From positions 496,001 to 560,000 of the forward strand of contig CM066296.1 of assembly GCA_033816765.1 (NCBI GenBank): a stretch of DNA of 64,000 bases, given 5' to 3'. Shown piece by piece: positions 10,059 through 22,219 of this stretch (positions are counted from its first letter, which is position 1; each line of letters begins with the position of its first letter). A program made the position numbers and the translations under genes. The DNA comes from Nothopassalora personata (taxonomy: Eukaryota > Ascomycota > Dothideomycetes > Mycosphaerellales > Mycosphaerellaceae). The notes under the pieces are model-generated. The model was not told the DNA's origin and ran no database searches. It was given only the letters and a program-made list of their open reading frames with translations.

Positions 10059-12385
10059 CTATCCATAAATCTCTTCTAGCCATCTCAATTGTATCGCACT
10101 TACGCCTCGTGCATAGGCCTTGTTCGTGAAAACGAATTCGTTGTACATGATCGCTTCCACTTTCCGTCCGAACAGTACACTACTAGGGTGAATCGCGACA
10201 GTCTGGCTGCCAGGTGGGAAGGTCTTGTAGCTTTTGTCAGGGCAAAGATATGCGACGTTCTACAAAAGACATTAGCATCCATATATGAAGATGGAGGCCG
10301 ACAACGGCGCATCAGCACCGCGTAATGTCTCGTTGTGTCCGAGACGGATCTTCGCGACGCGCTGTCAACACTTGTAGTCGTACGTACCTTGCTGTAGCCT
10401 CGCAGAAAACACTTCAAAACGCTTTCCTGGGTGCCCTCATCCACTGTCGTTCGTACTGAAGCATTAGGAGAGAGCTGCTTGCACTGGGCGATAAGCTGCT
10501 TCCGCACATCCATAACGCTCCTCATGGCACGATGTGATATCATGTGATCACGACACCACCTCTTACGATCAGTGTTCTCAGCGGCGTAGCCCTGCACAGC
10601 TGCCATGACCGTAAGATGATCGCCCTGGCGCTTGATAAGTTGTGAACGTGCTTCAGCAGCCCTTTCGCGGCCTTCTTCTGTATCCAATGTGAGGAATATG
10701 CTCTTCTCCTGCGTGCTTAGGCATGCGACAATATCGATGACCTCAAGCAGGCAGTCGCGCTTCACTGCTTCGAGCAGAACACGGCAAAGGGAGGGAGTGA
10801 GTGGCAGTCGCGACGCTTTCCGACCGTCTTCGTTGATGCGACCTGAGTCGTCTAGAAAGCCTAGCTGATGTAGCTGAAGTAGGGACCGCTCGAGCGCTTC
10901 ACGTGGTGGTGGCGATAGGAATGGAAAGTTGACAATATCGTCAATACGTCGCGCCTTCATCTTCAGAACTGCGTCGCTGAGGTCACATCGCAGTATCTCA
11001 GGCTTCGCATCCCTTTCCAAGCTATTGTAGTCCTTTTGCGTGAACAATCGATAGCACTGCCCCGGAGACTCTCTTCCTGCACGACCCTTCCTCTGGTCGG
11101 CAGACGAGCGTGATATGGGCTTGATCAGGAGCGATTCAAGGCCAAGCTTGTTGCGAAACTGCTTGATCTTGGCCTTTCCTGTGTCGATGACAGACTTTAC
11201 ACCAGGTACTGTCACCGAAGTTTCCGCTATGTTGGTTGACAAAATCACCTTTCGTGTATTGGGAGGAGCTGGCTCGAAGACCAGCTGTTGCTGATCCTGA
11301 GGTAATGCCGCGTACAGTGGTCTGACCAGTAGTTTCGGAAAGTCGTTGGTGAGGTTCTCAGCGAATTCATCGACCAGCTTCTGTAGTGATACAATCGTCT
11401 CCTGTCCTGTTAGAAAGACAAGCACATCTCCGGGCATGGGCTCCGTGCAGTGTATCCGGAAAATCCTCTGAAGCGCGGTGTCGACCACATCCTCCGTCGG
11501 CGTGTCGAGGTAGTGCAACTTTACAGGGTACTGCCTCCCCTCAACGTGGCAATCCGATACGCCAGCTCTCGCTCCAACTGGCTCGGAAGGCATAAGCTGT
11601 GTCGAAGCGCTACGAGGCGCTGGTTTCGTTTTGTCGCCAATCACCCCCAAAATGCCGTCGCCTTCTGATCTCGAAGCCACCACATCTTTCCCATCGCCAG
11701 CAGCCTGGTCCTCGAACGGCGCCTCAAAGAAGCCCTTCAATTGCCCCACATTAGCAGTAGCACTCATAACCACCACCCTAAGCTCCTTCCTCCTCTTACA
11801 CAAACCCTTCAAGAACCCCAAGATCAAATCCACATCAACACTCCTCTCATGCACCTCGTCAACGACCACAACCCCATACTTTTCAAGCTGACCATCCCTA
11901 AGCATCTCCTGCAATAGCATTCCTTCCGTAAGGTACTTGATCCGGGTGTCCTTGGAGGTGCGGTCATCGAACCTAACGCTGTACCCGACTTCCTTGCCCA
12001 CGTGACTGCTACGTTCGTCGGCCACGCGTTTCGCAAGGGTTATGGCAGCGACGCGTCGAGGTTGGGTAATTGCGATTGAGGAGTTTTTGGGAAGCCACGG
12101 GGCCGAGAGGAGGAATTGAGGTAGTTGTGTCGATTTTCCAGATCCTGTTTCGCCGGACAGCACCAGGACTTGATTCTCTTTGAGGGAGTCTAGGATGTTG
12201 TTCTGTCGAGTCCAGATGGGTAGTTTTCTTCTTTGCTCAAAAAGTCGCGCTTTTTTCGCTGAGCGAGGAGAACATGAGTGTGAGGCCGACGGAGGTGAGC
12301 CTGGATCTGGCGAGGAGGAAGGCGCATCCTGCCTTTTGCGCTTCAGATTCTTGTACTTCCGTTGATTAGCGGTGCTCTGTGCCAT
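10059..12385 (-). CDS. DHR2: DEAH-box RNA helicase of the DHR2 type (ribosome biogenesis)
   Basis: Exon 1 is 10388-12385 and exon 2 is 10059-10259, separated by a GTACGT..TTTTGTAG intron in phase 0, giving 732 residues. Helicase motifs are complete: [14 protein letters not shown] (I), TQPRRVAAI (Ia), [11 protein letters not shown] (II, DEVH), MSATA (III), [14 protein letters not shown] (V) and [18 protein letters not shown] (VI). The helicase-associated and OB-fold region ends [18 protein letters not shown] and [23 protein letters not shown] before motif I matches DHR2 orthologues, which act in nucleolar 18S rRNA maturation. I chose ATG 12385 ([13 protein letters not shown]). An upstream in-frame ATG near 12469 lies inside a MITE terminal repeat and is unlikely to be ancestral. 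Confidence 0.9.
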
Positions 12386-12445
12386 ACTATGTGGTTGATG
12401 TTGTTGATTGAAATAGACATAAATTTGAGAGGCGAAGTTAAGGAC

Positions 12446-12733
12446 GGAAAATCTACGGGCAGCCTCCATTTTCGACTACGGGCAGCCCCCAATCTGACTA
12501 ATCAATCAAATCACATACCTAACCCCTAGCCATCCGCTGCACTTGGGTCCTCCCACGAGATCCTCCCTCCCTCCGGCGGCCCCTCCTACCGTAGGCCCTC
12601 CCAAGTTTGCTGTAGCTACAGGAAAGATAGATGCTAGTCGCTCTCGCCGGGCAGGCAAGCGCATTTTGGAGTCTTGGAAGGCCAATCAAATCTTGATTGA
12701 TGACTAAGACTGGGGGCTGCCCATAGATTTTCC
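12446..12733. mobile_element. MITE-like element with terminal inverted repeats
   Basis: The left end reads GGAAAATCTACGGGCAGCC, and the right end, reversed, reads GGAAAATCTATGGGCAGCC. Beyond that both arms continue CCCA..TCAATCAA, giving arms of about 40 bp. The left arm carries an internal duplication of about 23 bp, with the GGCAGCC block present twice. The element is about 290 bp, non-coding and not RIP-mutated. TTAA occurs a few bases outside both ends, but I could not settle the exact target duplication. It lies about 60 bp upstream of the DHR2 start codon. Confidence 0.65.
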
Positions 12734-14405
12734 GAATTAAGAATTGAGCGTGCAGATTTTGATTGGCAGCAGGAGCGCGGTAGCTAGTGCGGGACGACGG
12801 CTACGATCCGCATTGCATGAGCTACCAGTCATGTGACGCGCTAGCATCATGAGTCGAGAGATGAAATGCTGTGGTGCTGAATGGCACTCGCAGTACATAC
12901 CACAGGTCCACAAAGCAGTACTGACAAACGAGAGATACTTGATGTGTGGTGTATGTGTTGATTGTTGTGTCTATGAAGGTGGAAGAAAGGCAGCGATATA
13001 TATCTAGCTTGTGTACGGGCACGGACCCATAACCTATTCACTTCAAGTGAGATCCCACACAATTGACAAAGAACACCGCGCACTCGAACGATCTGCAGCC
13101 TTGAGCTTCGTAGGTCGAGCCCGACCAGTATACTGGCTTCGCTACCGCCCAAGCTCACTGCAGCCCAGCTACCAGGTACCTCTGATAGTTCTCAGTACCT
13201 GCATGAGCACTACCATTGAATGAGGACCAGGCAAGACTCCAACTGGCGAGCAATGCGTCCACGCTAATGGCAGCACCCATGGTGGCCACCAACCCAGCCT
13301 TCGCCCAATATTACATCCCGTCTTCATGGCTGTTCCCTGGATCTATACACGCCATCTGATGCTGCATAAGCTCTACCATTCCATCAGACTGAGGAGCTGA
13401 GAGCACAACATCGTCTACTAACCCGACTTCCTCCCAGAGAAATGCACTCCATGTCTCGGAAGAGATTATCTCCTCGACCATAGGTCTCAGTGATCATTCG
13501 AGTCTGGAGCGAGAACAAGACCATTCTCATACTCACCGAGACCTTTGGACCACATGGTCAATTCCGTCTCATCAGGGGCATGCATGATCGTGGCCAGGGA
13601 GGGGTGGGTGCAAGACAAGAACCCGTTTTATGATGAAGTTGTTCGGTTGACTCAACTTGTGGGCCTGGATAGCCATGCGTTGCGTGCCTTGCTGGTCTAG
13701 GTCGTAATTTCTACTGCAATCAAGAAGACCGTACTGTCAGTGCAATATGAGCTCACATATGGCAGGTGTTGCGAAAGTTTTAGTGCATGCTGTTCGGTCG
13801 CATTCGCAGAAGATATTGAACTGAACATGTAGTGGAGTCAATCGGATGCGCTGGATGGCATTGCTCGCTGTCGTGAGAGGGGTTTAGTAGTCCTCAGGAG
13901 TGAACAATTAAGCATCTAGATGTGTTAGTGCCGTGATAGTGATGCCACAGAACATGCAGATGACATGTTCTCTTCATCAAAAAGTTTTCCATTCAACGTC
14001 TCTTCGGGTATCAACAGTAATCGAAAAGAGAAGCATTCGCATATCGCTGACTTGACGTTGTCCGGAAGCACGGCCGAGAAAAGAGGTATTGTGCTTCCTT
14101 CCACTCAGTCGACCATAGACCGTGTACCGCCCCGTAATGGCCCCATCCAAGTGCGCCGATGTGAGAGATGATGAGACTGGGTGATCCCGCATGATCGTTG
14201 TTTCTATGTGATTCGTGTCTGATTCGATGGTCGTCAATAGGGTACGTCACGTTGCCGCCTCTTACTGAGCCTGCGCTGATGCGAGGGAGGAGAGTCGTGG
14301 CGTAAAGGTGTGATCTTATCATCGTACGTTTCCTAATCGTCGTCCGGATTGGCCACCTAGAGTACTGTCAGTACATGACGCAGCAACGAGCGCATCAGGG
14401 ATTTG
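12734..14405. other. intergenic region, nothing recognised
   Basis: This 1.7-kb stretch lies between DHR2 and the WSC gene. Frames are short on both strands and none carries a recognisable motif. Base composition is ordinary and there is no sign of RIP. Confidence 0.5.
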
Positions 14406-15392
14406 TCATACCCTTAAAATCCTCCTCGAGTAGTCCTGGTTATCTGCCAGGCTGCCCACACTGTTCCGTCGGGCGCCCGCTTCGGGATCTAGTCGTTGAT
14501 CGCTGAGCCCACTGTAGCCTGTGCCCGGTGGTTTCCTCTCGCTCGCGCCGCGCATGAAGTCCGACACTTGGTTCTTTTTTCTGAACTCTTCTTCCGCCTC
14601 CTTTTGCTTCTTCCTGCGGATGAAGAAGATTAGACCGCCGATGAGACCGGCCAGTGCTACCACACCAACTACAACGCCAGCAGCAATGCCAGCTGTATTG
14701 GTACCACCACCGCCGCCGCCGCCGCCCGCTGACGACGATGACGCTGATTGCGGGTCGCTCGTGGCGTACTGTGTAACGACTACTGTCGAGCCGCCTGCTA
14801 TCGTGCTGGAGACGACAGTCGCCTTTCCTGCGGTTGATGGTGCTTCGGTGGCCGAGCTGTCGGAGGAGGAGGGTGAGGAAGGTGATGATGTTGATGTTGA
14901 GGAGCTGCCGCCCGCGTATGAGACAGCGTCTGCGTCGCCGTTGACTGCGTACATCGAATAGAAGCCTTTGCCACCACCTGATCGTCTTGTCAGTCGTTGA
15001 CGCATATCCGGAATGTCAGAGCAAGACTTACACTTCTCTGAAGGATATCCCTGGCAGTTGATCGAGCACTTGCTGTCGTCAACCTTATCAGACAGCGGTG
15101 GCCCTTCGTCACCACACAAGCAAGTGTCGCCTCCGGTAAGGGCCATGACGGCGCTGCCCGCACATTGCTCCAAACAATAGCCGGAAGCCTGGTACGTGTA
15201 CGAGCCAAGGTTGGTCATGTTCCCAGCAGACGAGAAGCAGCCCATGAAACCGTTGGGTACTCGCTTCTCTATTCGTTTCACGTGAATCGAGTCTGCGTGC
15301 CCTGCGTGCGCCATGGCGGAGGCTGTTAGGAGGGACAGAAGGGTCAAGGTGTGAGCCGCACACGCGGTCGTGGATGTGAGTGTCGATGGCAT
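14406..15392 (-). CDS. WSC-domain transmembrane cell-wall stress sensor
   Basis: Exon 1 is 15032-15392 and exon 2 is 14406-14977. The intron (GTAAGT..GATCAG) restores Cys at EKC|GGKGFYSMY, giving 310 residues. The start at ATG 15392 (MPSTLTSTTACAAH) was chosen because the longer frame begins with TTG. It has a signal peptide, then a WSC domain (MGCFSSAGNMTNLGSY, YCLEQCAGS, TCLCGDEGPP, INCQGYPSEKCGG, YSMYAV). A Ser/Thr-rich mucin-like stalk and a glycine run precede the membrane segment AGVVVGVVALAGLIGGLIFF, followed by a basic cytoplasmic tail. WSC proteins sense wall stress and signal through Rho1 to the cell-wall integrity pathway; that role is inferred from architecture. Confidence 0.88.
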   Translation of the reverse strand: MPSTLTSTTACAAHTLTLLSLLTASAMAHAGHADSIHVKRIEKRVPNGFMGCFSSAGNMTNLGSYTYQASGYCLEQCAGSAVMALTGGDTCLCGDEGPPLSDKVDDSKCSINCQGYPSEKCKSCSDIPDMRQRLTRRSGGGKGFYSMYAVNGDADAVSYAGGSSSTSTSSPSSPSSSDSSATEAPSTAGKATVVSSTIAGGSTVVVTQYATSDPQSASSSSAGGGGGGGGTNTAGIAAGVVVGVVALAGLIGGLIFFIRRKKQKEAEEEFRKKNQVSDFMRGASERKPPGTGYSGLSDQRLDPEAGARRNSVGSLADNQDYSRRILRV

Positions 15393-18300
15393 CGTGGCGG
15401 AAGGATATGGTCGAGTCTGCGGATGCAAGGAGGTGAAGATGCAGACAAAGATGGCGATTCAAGCAAAGTGATGGCGAAGGCCTGGGCGAGTGTGTCAGTA
15501 TGTACAATTTGCCGCAGGTGTTCGCTATTCATCACTAAGGGGCAGTAAGGAAAATGAGGTGGTGCATGATGAAAGGGCATGTGACGTGCAGGCAATAATT
15601 AGAAGATGCGTACCTCTTTGTTTGCGGCTTTGCGGCTGCCCGACCGCGAACAGGTGACGGTCGGTGGTGCGGCTTCCTTCACTCGACGACTCGATCTGCT
15701 CTTCTCACTCGCCTAGTCGCTGCCACGCGCCGCCCCGCCACGCAGGCAGTATTCAATGGGTGTTTGTTGATGTCGGTCGTGTCGCGATGCTATCTCCTCG
15801 TCGGCGTTGCCGCTGATGGCTGACTTGGCGTTTCTCCGTAACTCGTCGCTTGTTCGTCCAAATGGCGCCAACTGATCGGGTGACAGGTCCTGCTGCTTGC
15901 CTCTCGCTGTACCACGAGCAAAAAGCCGGTAATTGATGCTGCACTCGTTCGCGTTTCAGGAAGGATCGTGGTGGTCACGGTCGCATGGACTCGTCCCAAT
16001 TCCGCACACTTGCCGCGGTGCACGCCCAACGAATGTGATGAAAGAAACGAACGCCTCTTCCCGTAAAGAGTGACAGTGCAAGCGGTGTGTCGTATCGATA
16101 TGGTCGTGGTGGTGGTTGAGAAAGGAACGTGGTGACAGAGTAGCAGTGTTGGCCTGGTGCGAACAAGTGGAGGGCCAGTCGAAGGGGATGGGATGGATCG
16201 TCTGCCAAGTAAGGCTAATAACGTAGGTACAGAGCGCAGGCCTGACGAGCCACCCGCAGACGGGACAGGAGTCCGGCCAGCGCCCTGATTCGCTGTCGTC
16301 GTTGAGCCTCTCAACATCGTCTCGCTGCTGAAACAGCAATCACTTCCACGCACTCTGCATGTCATACACTTGGCAGACGCCTCCAAGCTGCCTCTGAACT
16401 TGCACAAGCTATATGCTGGAATCCATTTGTCGCCAATGTCGGCGGCATTTGCCCTCCACGCCGCTGCAAGCGTGAGAAGATTGCGTCCTCATCAATTTCC
16501 AGGGCCGAATCCTTGCTGAATCCTTCTTTCCCGTCTCCGCGTGCTCATCAAAGAACTACAGCCGTCGAGTCTCTCTTCGTCCATACATGTTGTACCTTAC
16601 AGGTTACAGACGTCATGGACAATATCTCGCATCATCGCCTTCCTCCTCAGCACCCTCGTGTCGCAGCGCAACAATCTTTGCCACACCTGCAGAAAGCGGC
16701 CGTTTCAGAGCCGCGGATAAGCCCGTTAATGAAACACGAGTCGTCGCCACATTCAAGCTGAACAGTGCTGTGGAACAGCACACCGAGAGCGTGATCGCTG
16801 GTACCTTTGATTTGCACACGTTCAGAGCCGCCGCGACTCTTTCGCATATCAGGCTGTTTCTTTGTTTGTTACTTGTTACCAGAATCGCAGAACGCCACGA
16901 GGTGAGCGCGTCTATCTGCCGCTTCAACCAATAGCACAGCTGGCATAAGAGGAGCATAAAGTTTTGTATAGAAAGCTCAACGCTCCCAAGACAAACCCAA
17001 GTAACCACGTGACACATGTCAAGAGTCCAAGACCTGCTGCGGCCTGCTTTCGCAGCGCCGGCCTCGGAGACCAAGACCGACCGATGCTTACCGACCAGGG
17101 AACCATCCGCCTTGCAGAGCATCATCACGATGGCACGCGCGTGCTGCCCACCTCCGTAGTTTGGCTTGGCTTGGCATGGCTTCAAGGCTGCTTTGAACAA
17201 CGAGACATTTCAGACACGTTAACACGCCGTATGGCCTTTTTTTTCGTAAGCTATCATACGTCCGTCGGCTCCGATAACTTGGCGAAGCCTTCCGGGAAGC
17301 GTATCGACCCACGCGTTAATCTAATCATTTTGGTGAAGCCGGCCGCGGAAGTGGGCCGCTTTTCACGTCCCAGCGCGTGGATGGGTAAGTAATTTCATCA
17401 GCAAGTCTAGACCTGCTCTCGAACGACCTCTCCCGCAAGACCATGCGCGTCTCGCCATCGGCACAAGTTCGCAGAACAATATCGATACTGTACCATCAGG
17501 CTCGAGATAGCACCCGACTTCGCAAGTCTTGCGAGCCCGCTTATGCGGAAATGCACCTGTCAGGAGAACAATCATCGGCGCCCAGAATGCGCTCCCCGGA
17601 ATATTCGTTCGACAGCGAAGCAGAGATCGCGTGGCTTAAGACTTTAGCCTCATGCAACGTGTGGCGCTCGTTGACACCGTGACACTGAGAGTAGATGAAC
17701 ATGTTTTATTCTTGCGTGACCATGTGGACGGTCTACTGAAGTGAATATGGTCCAGTACAATGGCGTGGTATCCCATGTCGCTGTGAGGTGCATTGCATAC
17801 TACCCAACTACGAAGCCTGTCCCTTTGACAGCGAGGCTGATCTGACATTGACTCTCCTGCTGATCATGCTCACAGTAACGAATTCTCACTAAGAGGCCGG
17901 CGCCCAATCGCAACCACCATGTCCACCTCCTAAATCAGCATACTGCTGGTCCTTCCGTCAACAGGGGGGTCATACTCATGTGGAGCAAGCTCACATGCGA
18001 CGTTCCATATCGCAGCCATGATCAGGCAAAACAGCGCCGCGAACATCGCGCCGTGCTCCCGCTTACGGAGGATAACAACAGCAACTATGCTGCTACACAA
18101 TCCATGCAAAGCTCAAAAGTAAGCAGTCATTGTTAGAAGACTCCACATGAAGCCAGCGCGTGCTGTGTTCGCAGCGAGTAATACCGCACCAATCGTGCGG
18201 TGCGGCACAAGCTGCTGAGGATGAGGCCCGGTAGGCTTGACAGGACTTCTCGAAGGTAGTATGCTGGGATTGAATGCCCGCCGCGCGACTCTCTGCGATA

Positions 18301-18468
18301 AACAAGCTTTTCTCTGTTGTGAAGGACGCCTTCGAGGTTGCCGCTGAAAGCATCCATCAGCAGGACCGTAGCATTGCCTTCGAGGCTTGCGGAAATGCAC
18401 GAACACCTGCGTGCAGGAACGTCGTTTGTCCTCGTTGGTAGGTTCGATGGACACGATAGAGCAACACC
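15393..18468. other. 3-kb intergenic region, nothing recognised
   Basis: Several frames of 60-205 codons occur on both strands, but none shows a motif, a consistent intron pattern or protein-like composition. The region is not RIP-mutated. It contains the promoter side of the WSC gene and the 3' side of SRO7. Confidence 0.45.
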
Positions 18469-21400
18469 CTACAAGCCGAAGCGCGCTTTGATGACTGCAA
18501 TCACCAACATGTCAGCTCAATGTCATCCAAGACCATTTGTGAAAACACAGTAAGACTTACTCCCCGTAGCAGCACTCTTCTTCTGCTTGCCGACGAACTT
18601 GTTGACATCTTCTAACCAATTCGCCGAATTCCTCTCAAGATTATCCATATTATCGCCCACCAGCCCCAACTTCTCCGTCCGCTCCGCCAGCTGTCGCTGC
18701 ATGTAACCCCAATACCCCTCATCGCTCTGCGCAACGTTCGCCGCCGCGGCACTGGACCGTCCAGCTTTGCGTCGTTGTTCCTCTTCATCACGGGCTTGGG
18801 CGATCATGCGCTTGCTGGGAGGCCGGTCGGGTCCGCCGATGAGGATGTCCATATCTGACGGGGTGATGTACTGAGTTCCTGTCACCCACTGCATATTCGA
18901 GATTGTCGGACGAGGAGGTATGAGGCGCTCGGGGGAGAAGAGGCGGTCTTGACGGCGAATGAGGGGCTCGCCCGTGCCGAAAAGGTTCAGGAGCGCGAGT
19001 TCGCTGGGTCCTGTGAAAGCGAGTATTGTGCCGGTCGGGGAGATGGTCGCTTTGTGCAGTTGGCGTACGTCTAGGCCGGTGGACTGATTGTTGATGTTGG
19101 TGAGGTCTATTGAGGCGAGTTCTCGTAGGGCGGGAATCGAGTAGGCGCGTGCGTGACCATCGCCGAATAAGGCTAGGAGGGCATAGCCGTGGTCTTGACG
19201 GTGGACTATGCCGGCTTTGTCGCAGAAGAAGGAATCGAAGGATTTGTGGGCACCTTTGGAGGTTGCGGGGCGGAAGACGTGAATGCTGGTTGGAGTTACT
19301 GCTACGAGGGCACCGTTGACTTTGAGGCCGGTACGGAGACTTCCCAATGCTGTCTGCGAGGCTGCTGCGGGACGGCCTGAGTCAGCGTTAATTGGTGCGA
19401 TGTACATGATCTTGCTGCTGTCAAGCTGGACGTGACCAGCATACTGTGCTGTATAGCGTCCGCTTGGGTCAGGTATAATCTTGAAGCTAGCCAAGTTGCC
19501 CACATTCGTGCCGGCATGGAGCAGGATTGAGCTATAGCCCTCGCCTTCGAGAGTCATGATGCTGAAGTTCAGTGATGTGACCCATTCTGGCTTGTTGCCT
19601 GCGCTGCTGGATCGTCTCCGAAGACTTCCTGACTTCTGATGCTTCACAAAGTCCTGCACGGAAGTGTTCAAGATGACGGCGGGCCCGCGAAGATCGATCA
19701 GAACGATGCTGCCGCCTTCAAATCCTGCAGCGACGAAGCCAATCTCGGAGTTGCAAACTGCTGTGACCGGGCCATCCTTCTGATCGAGTAATGTGCAAGG
19801 ACAAAGACCCTCGCTGAGCGATGGCTCGACTCGATCGGCAATGTTTGTCAATGCACCAGACTGATTTGGTCGCGCCGGTGGCGGTTCTCTGCCGGCGTTC
19901 CTGTTGGCGCCCCAGCGGAAGACCACTACTTCGCCGCTGCCCATGCCGATTGTCAGCTCGGCACTATTGCCCGCGAATGAGGTTTCGGTGATATCGATCT
20001 CGTTCCAGCGACCAACCGCTCTCGCGACGTCGACCTGCAGGACTTTCTCATTCTCGATTTCGTCACCATAGCCAGGATCCCACAGCCGGACTGTACCATC
20101 TGCATGGATGCTCTGAGCTATGCTTCTTGTCTCGTACCTCCTCAGATGGCTTGGAAGTTCTGTGCCACCTTGCAGAATCAGAGGACCTTGCTGCCGGCGT
20201 TCCTGTAGGCCCACCCATTTCTCGCGCTCGACCTGAGCCGTGTTGAGCGTTTTGACGAAAGGATGTACCAGTGAAAGAGAAATATGTAGCTGATTGGTTG
20301 GACTAATAGGCATGCCGGAGGGGAAAGACAGCGTAAGCAGTTCTCCCGAAGAAAGCAATGCAATGATGGCAATTGGGTCGTGAGCTCCAGCGAAGTGTGG
20401 CGAAGTCCGAGGTATCAAGCAGAAATGGACAACTTCAGCGCCGGGAGGCGTAGGCAGTAAACGCTGACGCTTGGGAGAGTGAAAGTAGTTGGCGAGAATG
20501 TCCCACGTGCTCGTTGCATAAAGTGGCGTTCTGCCCATTTCGAATAGTGTCATGCCTTTCGATGATGCTTGTGTGGACTGGCCTCCAGCAACCAAGATCA
20601 TCGTGTCTTCTGGATCCTGTTGGTTCGCACACCACTTCATGAGGAACAGCGGCTCTTTCATGGCCATCGTTCCTGGCCGTGTGCCAGGTTTGCCTGTAGT
20701 CGCACCGGGTGTTGCCACATGTGTGTCGGTCAAAGTCCGTGCCATCAGCATTCGTCCGTCCTTGATCGTATCCCAGAAGACGATCGAGCTATCGTTGTGC
20801 CCTGTCATGACAAATGTGCCAGTCGGATGCCAGACAGCATGAGACAGCTTCGGTCGCCTCACGACGTTGGATGCAGCGGGATCGCCATCACCTCCTGGTG
20901 CGCCCCGTGGTATCTCATACTGAAAGAAGCGAAGCGCCTTGTTCAACTTGAAACTGTAGATGACGGCACCTTCTGTATAGCCAATGAGGAGAGTGCCAAT
21001 GTCTCGCGGGTGGAATTGTAGCGAGACTATGGTTGAGATTCGTGCTTTCGGATTGACTTCTTGCCATAAGTTAGGTATCTTGAAAGGAGCTAGTGATTCG
21101 CGATCCATATCAAAGGCCAGTATTTCCCCGGCCTGTAGCCCGAGAAGCGCATAGTCCAGCATCGGATCGGTACACAGTGCTGTGACTGCTCCTGGCGGCG
21201 AATAAGTCGTGATGATCCGCTTGAGCTCAATCGAGTAGATGATGACATCGTGCTTCGAGTCCAATGCCACCAACTTCTCTGCACAGAATTGAAGCTCTTT
21301 GATACTCGCGCCTCTAGCGGGAGATGGCAATGCAGCTTGAACCCGGCCCTTGCCGAAGAGGTAGACTTGGCCAGGTCCAAATTGAGAGCTTTTCGTGCCC

Positions 21401-21558
21401 ACTGCCAGCAGTGACTGCACGGGATCGTAGGCCAGACATGATATCTGAGAATTGACACCAAATCGGGCAATGTCGTCGATAGCGAAGACCTCCGAGCTCA
21501 GGCCAGCACTCAGGTCGTTCTGGATGCCGGCCTGCTTTCCTCGCAGTAAGTGAGCCAT
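18469..21558 (-). CDS. SRO7: SRO7 / lethal giant larvae family exocytosis regulator
   Basis: Exon 1 is 18561-21558 and the last exon is only 26 nt, 18469-18494, joined by a GTAAGT..TTGCAG intron to end ATGIIKARFGL, giving 1,007 residues. The start at ATG 21558 (MAHLLRGKQAGIQNDLS) was chosen because the longer frame begins with TTG. Recognisable blocks include FGVNSQISCLAYDP, LLAVGTKSSQFGPGQVYLFG, LQFHPRDIGTLLIGYTEGAV, LSHAVWHPTGTFVMTGHNDS and the C-terminal NWLEDVNKFVGKQKK. The protein should form the double beta-propeller typical of Sro7/tomosyn. It binds the t-SNARE Sec9 and the Rab Sec4 in polarised exocytosis. Confidence 0.94.
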
Positions 21559-22219
21559 AGTGAGTGAAGGTGGTGCTTTCACTGAGTTCCCATCGAATGT
21601 GAGTACGACCTCGCTTGGGACTATAACGTTATGCACCGCGAATGCTCGGACATGGCACAATGATTTGCTAACCGAGAGTGGTGGATGTCAGATCACATGC
21701 CAGCAGGTAGAGTGACAAAAAATAAGGTTGGCACGCTACGTCAGCCGAGTGCCTGGCGAGAGTGAAATATATCGTGTTTGCATATCATTATCATCTCTAT
21801 ATCGGTTTGAGCAGCATTGCTTCAAGAGCTGATGGTGATGTTGACAGCCTCAATGGCGGCTATTTCAGGCTATAGATGGCATGATAATACAACCAAAGTG
21901 TCAAGTATCAAGAGGTGCCTGACGGTGATTGGCCACGACTTCCCTCCACGTCGCTGCCCCGAGCGCCTGCCACTCTACGCGCTATCTCGACGCGTTTGTC
22001 CACCTGCATGTCGCGACTTCTCTTGCTGCTCACTTTCACTCCACCACAACAACAATAACAACGACAACAACAATAACAAACGCAACTCTGCAACTTCACA
22101 TCAGCATCGACATCGACACACTCCATCGGACAACATCACACGCAAGAGACACGCCTCCTATCAGCAGCTTCGACTAAACATACCACTAGCAACAACACGA
22201 CCAAACAACACGGCACATC
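21559..22219. promoter_or_regulatory. shared SRO7/ASF1 upstream region with CAA-rich leader
   Basis: SRO7 and ASF1 are transcribed away from each other from this 660-bp region, so it should contain both promoters. About 22,035-22,085 is an A/C-only tract of CAA/CAACA repeats just upstream of ASF1, typical of fungal 5' untranslated leaders. No consensus site could be assigned with confidence. Confidence 0.5.

Noticed and set aside
12447..12469. DHR2 start at the upstream ATG
   Set aside because: That ATG falls in the MITE arm. The family-like N-terminus begins at the ATG at 12385.
14521..14961. 146-codon plus-strand frame with a proline run
   Set aside because: It is the antisense of the WSC gene; the proline run is the complement of its glycine run.
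16613..17200. 195-codon minus-strand frame, and 15790-16407
   Set aside because: Neither has a recognisable motif or neighbouring exon. Frames of this length are common by chance in GC-balanced fungal intergenic DNA, and overlapping frames exist on both strands.
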